From positions 61,530,104 through 61,594,103 of the forward strand of contig OZ023205.1 in NCBI GenBank assembly GCA_963995525.1: a stretch of DNA of 64,000 nt, read 5' to 3'. The stretch comes from Escarpia spicata (Eukaryota > Annelida > Polychaeta > Sabellida > Siboglinidae). Position numbers and translations under genes: made by a program. Of the stretch, positions 23,201 through 34,200 are shown one piece after another. The first letter of the stretch is position 1; every line of letters starts with the position of its first letter. The notes beneath the pieces are model-generated. The model did no database searches. It worked only from the letters and a program-made list of their open reading frames with translations, and had not been told where the DNA came from.

Positions 23201-26146
23201 CATAAAACATTGACCGAGTTGCAACCCATTTTATTGCAATGGTAATAATTATTGTAATTATGACTACTGAATTATGAAAATATAATTTTAAGACAATGTT
23301 TTGATAAATTACATAAACAGTACCTGGGCTTTATGGTGTCGTTGAAGAGTTCGCCTGGGGATTCCGTATTGCCGTTCAACGCTTCTATATGATTCGCAAT
23401 GTTGAAGAGCAAAGAGGGCCTCCTGTAAATCTGCCTCTCCATATTTCCGCTGTTGTTGATCACGTCCCATCTGAAATAAACAATAGTTGCATAGTTTCAA
23501 TTTCGGGAAATTACAATCAATCATCGCAATATGCTATCTGAATCCGCAAGAAAATTGTAAGTAAACTGGTTTAACATACGAAAATTAATAAAATCCTAAA
23601 TTGTGTCACATTTGCGGGTCCCCAAAACGCACCTGCTGTGAACCATGACTGTAGTACAGTGTGTATTAGTCCAATTTGTTTCTAGAACGCGAAAAATACA
23701 TTTTATTTCATAATAAATGAATTAATTTATGATATACACGAACAAGTTTAATGTCCCCAAACCGCACCTCCAATTGTATGAGTTTTGCTGCGGTGCGCAT
23801 TGGGGAAATGGGGGAGGTGCGCTTTGTGGAAAACTGTTAGTGACACTAAATCGGCCATTTGCAAAATTTTATTTATAAATGAAATTCATAGTATTCGCGT
23901 ATGGTTCGGACATACAACTGAACTACTGCCAGTGTCATCGTAAGCAGTAATCATTATTATTTGGCGCACTGACAAGCCTTCCACTAAATGCACAAAATAA
24001 GGTAAACAGTGTCACAAAACTCACCGAACGTCGTGTCGTGTCAAGGCGATCGCGAATGTGCTAATTTTTTCTGCGCTTGCGTCAAATAGCGACATCTATC
24101 GAATGTGACAAGCAACGCCTGCATTGTGCTGGTTCAATCCGCTAGGGTAGGGATGGGGGCGCTTTGGGGAGGGGGTGCGCGTTAGGGACTTTCCCCTATA
24201 TTTAATTCTCTGGGTGGCAATCTTGTTAAATCTTATTAAATCTTGTTAAACACCAGTTACAATTCTTCTCCGACTACAAAATTTTGTTTTAACACAAAAC
24301 TGAATGTAACGTTATCCTAAAACAAAGTGTTATCCTAAAATATAATTGCTACAGAAACTAACATCCTAATTACAAATCTAATTCAAACGCATATCTTTAT
24401 CCAAAACAAGCATTTATCTCAACACGCACGCATGTTCGCACGCTCGCTCGAACACAGATTTATCCTAAGATAAGCATTGACACTATGCTCGCTTTGATAC
24501 CAACACAATTTTTTTATCGTAGCACACAGCGTGCTCTTTACAAATAACGATATCTTGCATTATTAGCCTTTATTTTGTCTAAGACATAAAGAGGAGCACA
24601 ATAAAGAAACAATTACCAGACCGAAATTTGCGTCTGAATCACTGGTATAAATATATGTATACATTCATATTCACATGTGTACATACAACAATATCTACTT
24701 ATTGCTCCACTCTATCCGCAGATGTACGCGAGGAATATCGATAGCGAACTGGTGCGCCAAGACAAATACCTAGAGCACTACCACATGAGCCGTTCCCCTG
24801 TGGCTCCAGACGGGAACTCTCTGTTTGCCTCAGTACAAGTCGCTGGTCGTCTAGACGAGGACCTGGATGGACTACGGCGTGGGACGGCGGAATACATCGC
24901 GGGCAACCTGAACGATTTCAACCAGTTCATGTCGCCCGACCCTGGCCGTTCTATGTTGGATAACATGAGGGACATCGCAGATAAACTGCAAATGATGAAG
25001 GAGGATGGTTCGTGGGTGGGATACGAAGCAATAATTAATTAATGGCGCTCAGCCGACAGTTCGGGGCTGTGATCGTTGTCACGTCAGGCGGCACTTCCGC
25101 CCACGACGGCATCCGCACGGACTCGTTTTATTTCGGCGAGGAGCGATCGGAGAAACGGATCCACATCACGTGGGTCTCCACCGGATTCTACCATGCCGTT
25201 CTCCCTGTATCGGACACAAAGCTTAGCAGCTATGACAACGGTAACAGCTGTGACAACGTAGACGGGAAGCCGTTCGGTACAAAGAAATACTACAATGATA
25301 GCGACTACCTCCAGCTGATAGGAGAAGACAGCCAGCGTGAATCCGGCATCTACGAGTCGATTGGACAAATGAGGCGACATCCGAGCCATATCTGCCAGTG
25401 CAAGCGGATGTGCGAGTGTAAGCGGTGGCATCAGGTGTACACCTTTCCCGACGATGTCGTCAAGACGGCTACAGAATCGTCGCCCGCGAAGTCTGCGGAA
25501 TCTCTGCAGACGACGTCTTCGTGCATTAACTGGCACGAGGTGTTTGCGCATCTTTGCAACAATGCACACGTGTTGCGGAGGTGGAAGTTTGTCATGCGAT
25601 GGCTAAGTTTAAATGAGGCCTCACTCACCGAGATCGAACACGATCAAAGCATAGGTATTAAAGAGAAGGTGTACCACGCCTTTGAAACCTGGCTCAACGA
25701 ACAAACAAAGTCTGAAGCTCCCATTCTCGCCATACAGGAAGCTCTGCGGAAAGAAAGGTTGAACTTGGCGGCAGGTATGATTGACATATGTTGTGTCTCG
25801 GACGTACAAGGACCAATATCCCCAAATTTGTACAACTGATAAAAATCGTTTCTGTTTTCTTTCAAACCGTGAATTATAAAGTCAAGCTAACGTACATTTC
25901 ACGATAGATTACTATCACATCTATTTTGTATCAGAACGTCAGACGTACATGCGTTACTGAAATTATGATGTGTCAACTATTAATAGGCCTCTTCAATTAA
26001 AAAGTGAAAAGTTATTATTGCTTGGAAACATAACAATATACAGTGTTGTAAATATTGTATTACGTTCTCATCAACATATATAAATACATGTTGAGAATGA
26101 TCATGGAGTTTTGTGTTTTTCAGAGGGCTTGGAGAAATACAAGTAA
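19633..26146 (+). CDS. OTU-like (pseudo-deubiquitinase) plus Death-domain protein, with a frameshift
   Basis: The exons are 19633-19677 (Kozak-like CCATGG), 24722-25774 and 26124-26146, with GT-AG junctions in phases 0 and 1. After about 47 residues comes [11 protein letters not shown], the OTU catalytic loop, with Ser (residue 48) where OTU cysteine proteases have Cys. [11 protein letters not shown] / [13 protein letters not shown] block follows. Then comes [11 protein letters not shown], where the usual catalytic HY reads FY. A TAATTAATG stretch at 25034-25042 shifts frame: a stop at 25040-25042 overlaps the next ATG. Two bases too many would explain it. The second half has a CxCx3CxC cluster ([15 protein letters not shown]). 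It ends in a Death domain ([20 protein letters not shown]...LNLAAEGLEKYK), which the last exon completes. OTU domains remove ubiquitin and Death domains pair in innate immune or apoptotic signalling. With both catalytic residues changed, a scaffolding or decoy role is more likely (inference). The frameshift could be an assembly slip, a polymorphism or true decay. Confidence 0.8.
20128..20630. repeat. (CA)n microsatellite with CACACCGAGA variants
   Basis: About 500 bp of CA repeats start with an uninterrupted tract (20128-20215). They then carry ACCACA, CCGAGA and ACATAC variants. Long open frames on both strands here are low-complexity artefacts. Confidence 0.95.
21054..21441 (+). mobile_element. 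CR1-like LINE, 3' end of RT ORF
   Basis: The translated sequence reads [18 protein letters not shown], then in another frame [20 protein letters not shown] and [12 protein letters not shown]. This is the standard C-terminal tail of CR1/L2/Jockey-group RT proteins. A 31-bp direct repeat (GCGTGGAGGCCATATTGCAAG within it) occurs twice at about 21065 and 21096. The copy is truncated and frame-shifted. Confidence 0.8.
21490..24196 (-). mobile_element. pogo/Tigger-like DNA transposon with TA target duplication
   Basis: Inverted ends GGGGAAAGTCCCCAAAGCGC (left) and the complement of GGGGAAAGTCCCTAACGCGC (right) are each flanked by TA (21488-21489 and 24197-24198), the hallmark of Tc1/mariner-superfamily insertion. 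Several internal copies of a CCCCAAAnCGCACC motif lie near the ends: 21660, 23621, 23753, and inverted at about 23795-23830. They look like transposase-binding sites. The transposase on the minus strand is broken, so the copy is dead. Confidence 0.9.
21884..23524 (-). pseudogene. pogo/Tigger-like transposase pseudogene with C-terminal PHD-like finger
   Basis: On the minus strand an exon carries a Psq-type helix-turn-helix ([33 protein letters not shown], 23370-23480) with a GT donor. After an acceptor near 23048 comes a CENP-B-type region ([34 protein letters not shown]). The frame breaks near 22720. Next are the first catalytic Asp motif ([13 protein letters not shown]) and, after another break near 22558, [19 protein letters not shown] and [12 protein letters not shown]. 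The sequence jumps from VKSTPANER to a tail, so the second and third catalytic acids are missing. The tail ends in CIYCSELY...[15 protein letters not shown]...CDLC, a PHD-like cysteine/histidine finger. Confidence 0.85.
24199..24700. other. Rest of intron 1, nothing recognised
   Basis: AT-rich sequence with a short TTAAATCTTGTTAAATCTTATT repeat just after the pogo-like element. No exon is supported until the acceptor at 24721. Confidence 0.4.
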
Positions 26147-26239
26147 AGGAGATCGGAGACACGCGTGGGCACCGAGTGTGGATGACAACCGTCGAACAAT
26201 TGACTTAACAGGATATTTTATTCGCATTGAGAAGGGCCT

Positions 26240-26690
26240 ACTATTTTTTTGGATATTGTAATCGTATTGCGATGTTGTATTCATCCTTGGATATTTTACT
26301 CGGCTTATGATAGGTATTGTACTCGTACTTAGGACATTGTACTCTTCTTTTGATATGATGCTCGTCTTGGGATAATGTTATCGTCCTGGGATACAGTACT
26401 CGTCTTGTGATATTGTACTCGTTTTATGATACAATACTTACTCCTCTTGTGATGCCGTACTTGTCTAAGAACATTGTATTCTTCTTGGACATGTTACTCG
26501 TCTTAAGATGGTGTATTCGTCATAGATATTGTACTCGGATTGGGATATTGTACCCGTACATAAATATTGAACTCGTCTTAAGTTATCGTATTCATAGTCG
26601 GATACTAAACTGCATGGTTTTGAGATATTGAATTCATGTTAAGGATATTATTTATTCGTCTTACAATAGTGTAATTAATGTCGATTATTA
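26240..26690. repeat. Degenerate ~20-bp tandem repeat
   Basis: About 20 diverged copies of a unit near GATATTGTACTCGTCTTGG follow the OTU-Death gene. Unit length varies from 18 to 24 bp. The decay indicates an old minisatellite. Confidence 0.75.
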
Positions 26691-26752
26691 TACTGTCATG
26701 TGTGGCATAAGCACAGTTGTAAATATATAACAGCAACACGGGTTTTTTGGTA

Positions 26753-29582
26753 TAAATGGCTCAGTGATGTGACATACAACCTCTCCTGAGCAAGTCCGAC
26801 TGTACCTTCTTGTGGTGACCCTGTTGTACCCGAGTCTCATGACAAGGCGACGGATACAGTAAGGGCTAATGGAGGGACAACCCTGACAGAAAACCTCACT
26901 GACTGGGCTAATCACCCACCCAGGGGAAACAACATGATTACAGAAACCGAAACGAAAACTCATCCAACTAACACCAAACCCCAAGATGATGCCTCCCCAG
27001 AGAGCAACATGACGCGAGCTGATGAAAGCCTTCGGGAAGTCGGATCGCCGATACTAACCGCCAATTGAAACACCAAAATAGGCACCTGGAATGTCCGGAC
27101 CATGTACCAGACATGGAAGGCGGCCCAAGTGGCGCATGAAATGAAGAAATACAACATATAGGTGGTGGGTCTTAGCGAGACCAGGTGGAATGGAGCCGGA
27201 CATACAAAGCTTGCTACAGGAGAACACATAATCCACTCAGGACATGAAGCGAAGACCACGCACACACGCACACAGAGTCGCAATAATGGCAACACAAGGT
27301 GCCATGAAAGCTTTGATAGAATGGAACCCTGTGTTACCAAGAATTATCACAGCAAGAATCAAGATTCAAGTCAAAAGGGAGAAACGTCAATGTGATTCAG
27401 TGTTGTGCTCCAACGAACAGTGACAGTGAAGAAGCAAAACAAGAATTCTATGACAGACTACAGACTGTATTAGATGACATACGAAGGAGAGACATAACAA
27501 TTCTAATGGGTGACATCAATGCAAAAATTGGGTAAGAGAACACAGGCAAAGAAGAAGTAATGGGAAAACACGGAATCGGGGTCATGAATCAAAATGCAGA
27601 ACTTTTTACAGATTTCTGTGCATTTAATGACTTGGTTATTGATGGTAGTGTCTTCCCACACAAAACAACACACAAAGCAACATGGGTGTCACCAGATGGG
27701 AAAACAGATAACCAAATCGACCACATAACCATTAGCAAGAAATGGAGAAGAAGTCTTCTAGAAACACGGGTGAAAAGAGAAGCAGACGTGGCAGGAGACC
27801 ATTATCTATTAGTTGGAACACTCAGAATTAAGCTGAAAACGTACAGAGAAGAGACACGAAGGAAGTATAAAATATAACAAGAACACTAGCCGGGAAAAGA
27901 CTGAACCCCTCAAAACCAGTGAAAGACAAAGAAGGAAAAAAACATAAACAAAGAAGTAGAGCAAAGATCAAGATGGGAGGAACACTTCAAAGAAATCCTC
28001 AACACAGATCCACCAGCAGAAACACCAGATATACCAATAGCAGACATGCTATTAAATATTGGCACAAGCCCACCATCAAAGGCCGAAATAAGCAGAGCAC
28101 TGAAGATGTTAAAGAATGGAAAGGCCCCAGGATCGGACGGCAAACCACCAGACGCCCTGAAAGCAGACCTAAAAACGACAACAGATATGATGCACAAACT
28201 GTTTCTGAAGATCTGGGAAAAAGAGGAAGTCCCAACAGCATGGAAAAATGGATACCTTGTCAAATTACCAAAGAAAGGTGACTTGAGAATGTGCAAGAAC
28301 TGGAGATGAATTACACTACTCTCAGTACCAAGTAAAGTATTCACACGCATCATTTTGGACAGACTGAAGGGAGCATTAGATGACAAGCTACGCGAAGAAC
28401 AAGCTCGATTTAGAAAAGACAAATCATGCACGGACCATATTGCCACCTTGAGAATAATCATAGAACAGTCTATTGAGTGGCAGTCAACCCTCTATATCAA
28501 CTTCATAGATTTTGAAAAAACATTCGACAGTCTGCACAGATAGGTCATCTGGATGCTGATGCAACACTATGGTATTCCTGCAAAGTTCATAACAATAATC
28601 AAACATGTATGAAAACTCCACCTGTCAAGTTATCAATAATGGGAAACTGTCTGAAACATTTGAAGTAAAGACTGGTGTAAGACGGGGTGCATATTGTCAC
28701 CATTAATATTTATCATGGTGATAGACTGGATAATGAAAAAACTGTTAAACAGGGCCGAAATGGCATCCAGTGGACATTCACAAAACAGTTAGATGACCTT
28801 GACTTTGCAGACGACATCTGTCTACTATCTCACACACACAAGCAGATGCAAGCGAAAATTAGGCGGCTGACAAAGGAAGCAGAGAAAACAGGTCTGAAAA
28901 TAAATATACAAAAGACAAAACTCTTGATGGTGAACAACACAACTATCAAAGGTACAGATCAAGGGAACGGATATAGAAGGACAACAAATTTAACTATCTC
29001 GGCAGTGTAGTGACATACAAAGGAGGAACAGACGAGGATGTCAAATGCAGGATTGGAAAGGTCAGACAGGCATTCATCACCTTAAAGACAGTGTGGAATA
29101 CACCATCCCTTTCAACAAGAAACGAAATTCGGATATTCAACTCAAACGTGAAAGTGTACTGCTCTACGGGTCAGAGACATGGAGAGTCATAAAAACAACA
29201 ACCAAAAACCAACAAACATTTATCAACAAATGCCTTGGGAACATACTGAAAATCAAATGGCAAGACAAAGTCACAAACACCGAACTGAGAACAGGACAGA
29301 CCAAACAAACATCAAAACATAAATAAAAAAATAAAATGGACATGAATAGGATCATAGGACACACACTTCAAAAACAAGTCACAAAACAAGCTCTTGATTG
29401 GAACCCACAAGGAAAAAGAAAAACAGGCCGCCCAAAAACAGCTGGAGGAGATCCACAACATAGGAATTAAAGAAGTTTGGTGCCACCTGGAAGGAAACAA
29501 AGAAGACTGCTAATAACAGAGTGCGATGAAAGAGCTTCATTTTGGCCCATGCTCTTATCAGAGCGAAGAGGATTAAGTAGGT
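26753..29582 (+). mobile_element. RTE-type LINE flanked by near-perfect target duplications
   Basis: AACACGGGTTTTTTGGTA (26735-26752) recurs as AACACGGGTTTTGGTA (29583-29598), so a 16-18 bp target duplication brackets a nearly full-length insertion. The interior reads as APE endonuclease then RT of the RTE group. Multiple stops and frame breaks make it dead. Confidence 0.85.
27070..29330 (+). pseudogene. APE endonuclease-reverse transcriptase pseudogene of the RTE-type LINE
   Basis: The endonuclease begins KIGTWNVRTMYQTWKAAQVA, meets an in-frame TAG, then VVGLSETRWNG. It continues after a break with DITILMGDINAKIG and QIDHITISKKWRRSL...GDHYLLVG (to about 27870). The RT has SRALKMLKNGKAPGSDG, LVKLPKKGDL, a TGA after CKNWR, EEQARFRKDKSCTDHI and FIDFEKTFDSLHR. 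The catalytic box is LDDLDFADDICLLSHT (28790-28840). The C-terminal part (GKVRQAFITLKTVWNT, then a frame with YGSETWRVIKTTTKNQQTFINKCL) runs to 29326. Motifs and order match the RTE/BovB-like group. At least six disruptions are visible. Confidence 0.88.
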
Positions 29583-29599
29583 AACACGGGTTTTGGTAC

Positions 29600-30296
29600 C
29601 TAACTAGCTAAATTGAATAATATAATTATTATATATGTACACTAAATTGCAGTACATACCACAATTGCGGTACAATGATCAGTGATCTATGTGTAGGCCT
29701 ACGTGGCTGTCCTCAAGGTGTAGCAAACACTGTAGACGTCTCGTTACGTTCTGTGTACGAGTTGTGTATATATATACACAACTCACGCATAGCTCTTACT
29801 TCGAGAGTTTAGATCAAATTCAAGCTTGAAACACTGTATTGATTTGGTCTATGTAGAAGTCGACTACAACAAGTAATTTAAGAACATTATATTAATTAAT
29901 ATAAAAACAGAGGACCAGCAAACATCCTTTTCAGAACAATAAAAAACTAATCTTAATAGGCCTAACTGAGAAACGGTCACTGTACATTTACACAACGAAG
30001 ACGTTGTACAAAGGGATGATTTACATAATTTACGGTGGCGTGGTAGCCCCCCCCCCCACCCCGTACACCCAACTACATCAACTTCCATCATCATTCACAC
30101 CACCAAAATAAGAGACACTTAACGAATGTACCCCCGGAAAATGGCCACTACCCAGTTCGTTATCACGCCCCCCCCCCTCCCAAATTGCAACAGACTGGAA
30201 ACATCTTCCAGCCTCCATCACCTGAGCGTCTTCGTTGATACTTTTGTTTAAATCCGCTCGGATGTAGCTTTCACAATCTGCAATTACCGCCTGTGA
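29600..30296. other. Intergenic stretch, nothing recognised
   Basis: AT-rich sequence with two C-runs (about 30046-30058 and 30171-30178). No supported coding region. Confidence 0.4.
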
Positions 30297-30505
30297 AAGG
30301 TAAATGAAAGTTCTTACATAGCGCAGTATCCAGTCGTTGGCACTGTTCAAAGCACTTTATACTTCATTCCATGCGAGACCTTTTCATTTGAATGCCATCT
30401 CGACTTCTCTGGGAAGCAGTCAGCCATGTTGCAATTAATGTGCGAAGACAATTCGTACACAACTAGCCACCACGGTCTATAGCCAGGTAGTCATTCATAC
30501 AGCTA
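30297..30505 (-). mobile_element. SINE fragment (3' body)
   Basis: In reverse complement this matches the body and tail of the SINE at 54182-54509: CTGGCTATAGAC, GTACGAATTGTCTTCGC, TTAATTGCA, CTTCCCAGAGAAGTCGA and CTTTGA near the end. The tRNA-like head is missing. Confidence 0.75.
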
Positions 30506-30599
30506 ACCCAGCAAAAAAAATTACGTTGTGACGACGTTGTCACGTCACTTTTTGGTTGTGATGACGTTGCGAAGTGACGTTGTTACAACGTAATTGTGT

Positions 30600-31140
30600 G
30601 GACTCCCATCGACGTTGCGACAACGTTGTGAAATGACCTTCCAGCAACCAATACACAACCTATTGACCTTCCCACAACCTTTTTGGAACCTTCCAGCAAC
30701 CATTACACAACCTGTAGGTGACCTTCTCACAACCTTTTTGGAACCTTCCAGCAACCAGCACACAACCTATTGATGACCTTCCCACAACCTTTTTGGAACC
30801 TTCCAGCAACCATTATACAACCTATCGGTGACCTTCCCACAACCATTTTGGAACCTTCCAGCAACCATTACACAACCTATCGTTGACCTTCCCACAACCT
30901 TTTCGGAACCTTCCAGCAACCATTATTCAACCTATCGGTGACCTTCCCACAACCTTTTTGGAACCTTCCAGCAACCATTACACAACCTATCGTTGACCTT
31001 CCCACAACCTTTTCGGAACCTTCCACCAACCATTACACAACCTATCGGTAACCTTCCCACAATCTTTTTGGAACCTTCCAGCAACCATTACACAACCTAT
31101 CGGTGACCTTCCCACAACCTTTTTGGAACCTTCCAGCAAC
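30600..31140. repeat. 55-bp tandem repeat, about 10 units
   Basis: The unit contains CCTTCCAGCAACCATTACAC, then AACCTATCGGTGACCTTCCC, then ACAACCTTTTTGGAA. It is preceded by GTTGTGACGACGTTGTCACG-like palindromic sequence (30525-30640). The array ends about 100 bp before the poly(A) signal of the DUF4806 gene. Confidence 0.92.
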
Positions 31141-31245
31141 TTTTGTATGACCAACCGACCCCCTTTTCAGACACCTACACCCTTTGTAGTATTTCCATTT
31201 CAGAATATGAATTACATGAGACATTCAATTTCATTTGAAAATAAA

Positions 31246-31251
31246 TTTATT
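31246..31251 (-). terminator. Poly(A) signal of the DUF4806 gene
   Basis: AATAAA on the minus strand lies about 30 bases past the stop codon at 31280-31282. This compact 3' end supports the last exon as drawn. Confidence 0.6.
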
Positions 31252-31279
31252 TTTACTGAAGTTATACATAAATCAATAT

Positions 31280-34200
31280 TTAATTATCGTCCTTGTCTCC
31301 ATTGGGTTTCTTTGGCACTGCAAGTCTCTTTGATTCTGCGAGTCTCTGATCTTCGTCTGATGACAGTGTTGTGACTGTCATTCGTGATCCTGTTGGCACT
31401 GCGTTTTCTGTAGCACGATTCTGCAAATTAGGCATTATGATTAGTTTAATACATTAACAAGTAATTACCATTTAAAACTAGTTGGGAGGGCAGAAATTTG
31501 AGGGATATCTAAATATCACATAATTATATTTTAACATTTCAGCGAGAAAAAATATTTTAATGGAATAGCCCTCGAATTAGATAGAATAAGCTAGTCAATA
31601 GTGTCGAGCCATCTTCAATAAATGTGTACTCATATAGATCCATGTCATAATTTCCAAACTCTGAGAATCCATTTATAAAGTCAAACATAAATCTAGATAA
31701 AATTCCTACCACAGGTGTTCTTCTACGGGGAATAGCTTAGGGCTATTGCATTTAAATATAGGACTGCAGTGGGGAGGGGAAAAATAATGTGAAATTCAAT
31801 TTAATGGGGGCATGGAAAAAAATCTGTAATGAACAGTCAAATCCATGATGGCCAGTTAGGATCACGATGTCAACAACAAATGTGTGTTATGGCAATTTAT
31901 GGACATCCCTTTGATTATGAATTCAACAGACCAACAGCTAGAATTTCACGGTTTGGGTTTTTCTTGTCAAGAATGTATGGAAATTAATATAAAGTGGAGT
32001 TGGATGACCAAACGTTACCAGTTCTGCTATCAATAAGCGATGTCACATAAACTGCTTAATAATAGATAAGTGTGCACTCGTAATTTTATTTCAATACTTT
32101 TTGGTGTGAGGATTTGTTGAAAAGTAGCCACCTGATAACAATGGAGAGCAGGGCACAATCCTCTAAAGTGGGCAACCAGAAGGGCGATTTTTCAAAGGTA
32201 GGCAACCAATTTAATTGGCTGTTGATGCTTATTGAAAAGGCCGCGGGGAAGAGTAGAGATGGGAACAAATATTAAAATATATTAATTATGGAGGGGTAGG
32301 TGGAGAAAATGTGGTTATGGGAAATGGGGAATAGAGAAACATGAAATTCAATTATGGGGAGGGGAGATGGCCAATAGGATTGCCACCAGGTCCTAATTCT
32401 AAATGCAATTATTGCCAGATTGGTACATTTAACAAAAACATTCCTCCTAACCTCAAACCTGTAGCCTCCCCGTCTGTTCGGGGCGTGTTTCAGAATGGAA
32501 GAGACGGCAGCCTCCAACTCACACTCCTTCAGATTGGGGTGAATTTTGCGACATGCTCCTGCAAGCATACAGATTTCCAGTGATTTTTATTTATAATATT
32601 TTAATGCCTTCATCATACAGTATACATCCAGACTCACTCTGACAAAAAATTAAGATTCAATATGGAATTATAAAAAAATCAGAGCTTGGATCATTTATTA
32701 AAATATTGTTATTTAGATTTATTTTAAGTTTATCAAGGTTTTCTACATTAACCAGTCCCATTAAATATAAGTTATACAAAACATAGTTAAACTTTCAATC
32801 AATAACGGACAGGCTCAATAATGGAACACATACATGTATCTACGTAATAATGATGACTGAATAAAACTGAATAATAATGATTTATCATACACACTTACTA
32901 TGTAATACCCTGTAGATCTTCAGACCAGATAGGGCCACCTTGTTTCCCCTGCCCTTCAAACTGTAGATTGACCACACCTTTGGCGATCCCAGCTTGTACA
33001 AAATTCGACGTGCCATGTCCACCACGTTGTGGCCACCCATCGAGCTCAATACTTTTACCTGAAACAGTTATGTAATATACTTTTCAACATCATGAAATTG
33101 TTTGCAAATAAGTAGTTCAAAATAGACAGAAATTATCGAATCAATCAAATACAAATTTATAGTGGCATTACCACAAGTAATGTTTATGCAAAATTAGAGA
33201 CAAAATTACTGAAGAGTTTTTTTAAATAGGCTAAATGTGAACAATTACCAGTTTTGGGGGCCCTTAGAATGATTCAATTAAATACAAATTCCTCATGCAT
33301 AGTGGCAGTACCCTAATATATGTCTATGCTATGCAAAATTTGAGAAAAAGTTCCTGAACGGTTTCTGAGATATGAGAGCTAATAGTGCACGGCAGACAGT
33401 GGACACCGCATGGAGGATGCAGAGTGATGGCGTAAGTCCGTTGGACTTTTGGCCCAAAGGATTAAAAAGGTGTGTATCTTTAATAATCATAATGCAATAA
33501 TCTGGGTCTGAAGCTATACAATGTGCAATGACACATACCATCTTCTTTCTTAGGTCTTGACTTTCCTCCAGCTTTGCATTTAATTGATCCAACTGCTGGA
33601 TGGAGTCGACTGGATCAGGAACCAAGTCCTCCAGCACCATCACCTGCTCCTCTCTACCCCCTGGCAGTACATTGTCAGCACTTTGGAGCAGGGCGATCTG
33701 TATTTCCTGATTCTTGATGATTGTTTCCAGCTTTAGCAGCACACTACATTGAAAGTCAGATACAAATTTCACCAAAGAAATGGGTGCTCTATAGTCAAGA
33801 CATAAAAATGAGATAGGTCTATGCTGCATCAATGCTGAAATTCAATGACACAGTGCATATACCATGAGAAACCTCTCCTGAATGTGTTAATATTACAATA
33901 TTATGTTCACAACATTACAACTTAAATTAATAACACCCTACAATATACAAACCCTACCCCTGCTTTTAGAATTATGTTTTCTACCCCCACTTTCAAATCT
34001 CCCACCCCCGCTTTTTGATTTGCCAACATGTCTGGTTCTCACTTATTACTCACCATCAGCATCAGATGTATCAAATTCCTGGATGTACCTCTTGGGAGGC
34101 CTTTTTGTCCTTTCCTCCTCTTCTTCTGTCAGGACATTGTCAGTCTCCTCGGCTTTTTTTGCATACCTGAGTGCCTTTTCATACTCCTCTATAGAAATAT

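Larger units (their letters stand above)
19678..24721 (+). other. Intron 1 of the OTU-Death gene, filled with repeats
   Basis: The donor GTAAGT follows PEPE and the acceptor CTATCCGCAG precedes MYARN. The 5-kb intron holds a (CA)n tract, a CR1-like tail and a pogo-like element. The rest is AT-rich. Confidence 0.75.

Noticed and set aside
25084..25569. Minus-strand frame of 161 codons
   Set aside because: Antisense shadow of the OTU-Death exon.
33329..33538. Coding continuation after DUF4806 exon 4
   Set aside because: The open frame continues past a GTATGT donor, but the family sequence resumes in the exon at 33058-32899, so this part is intron.
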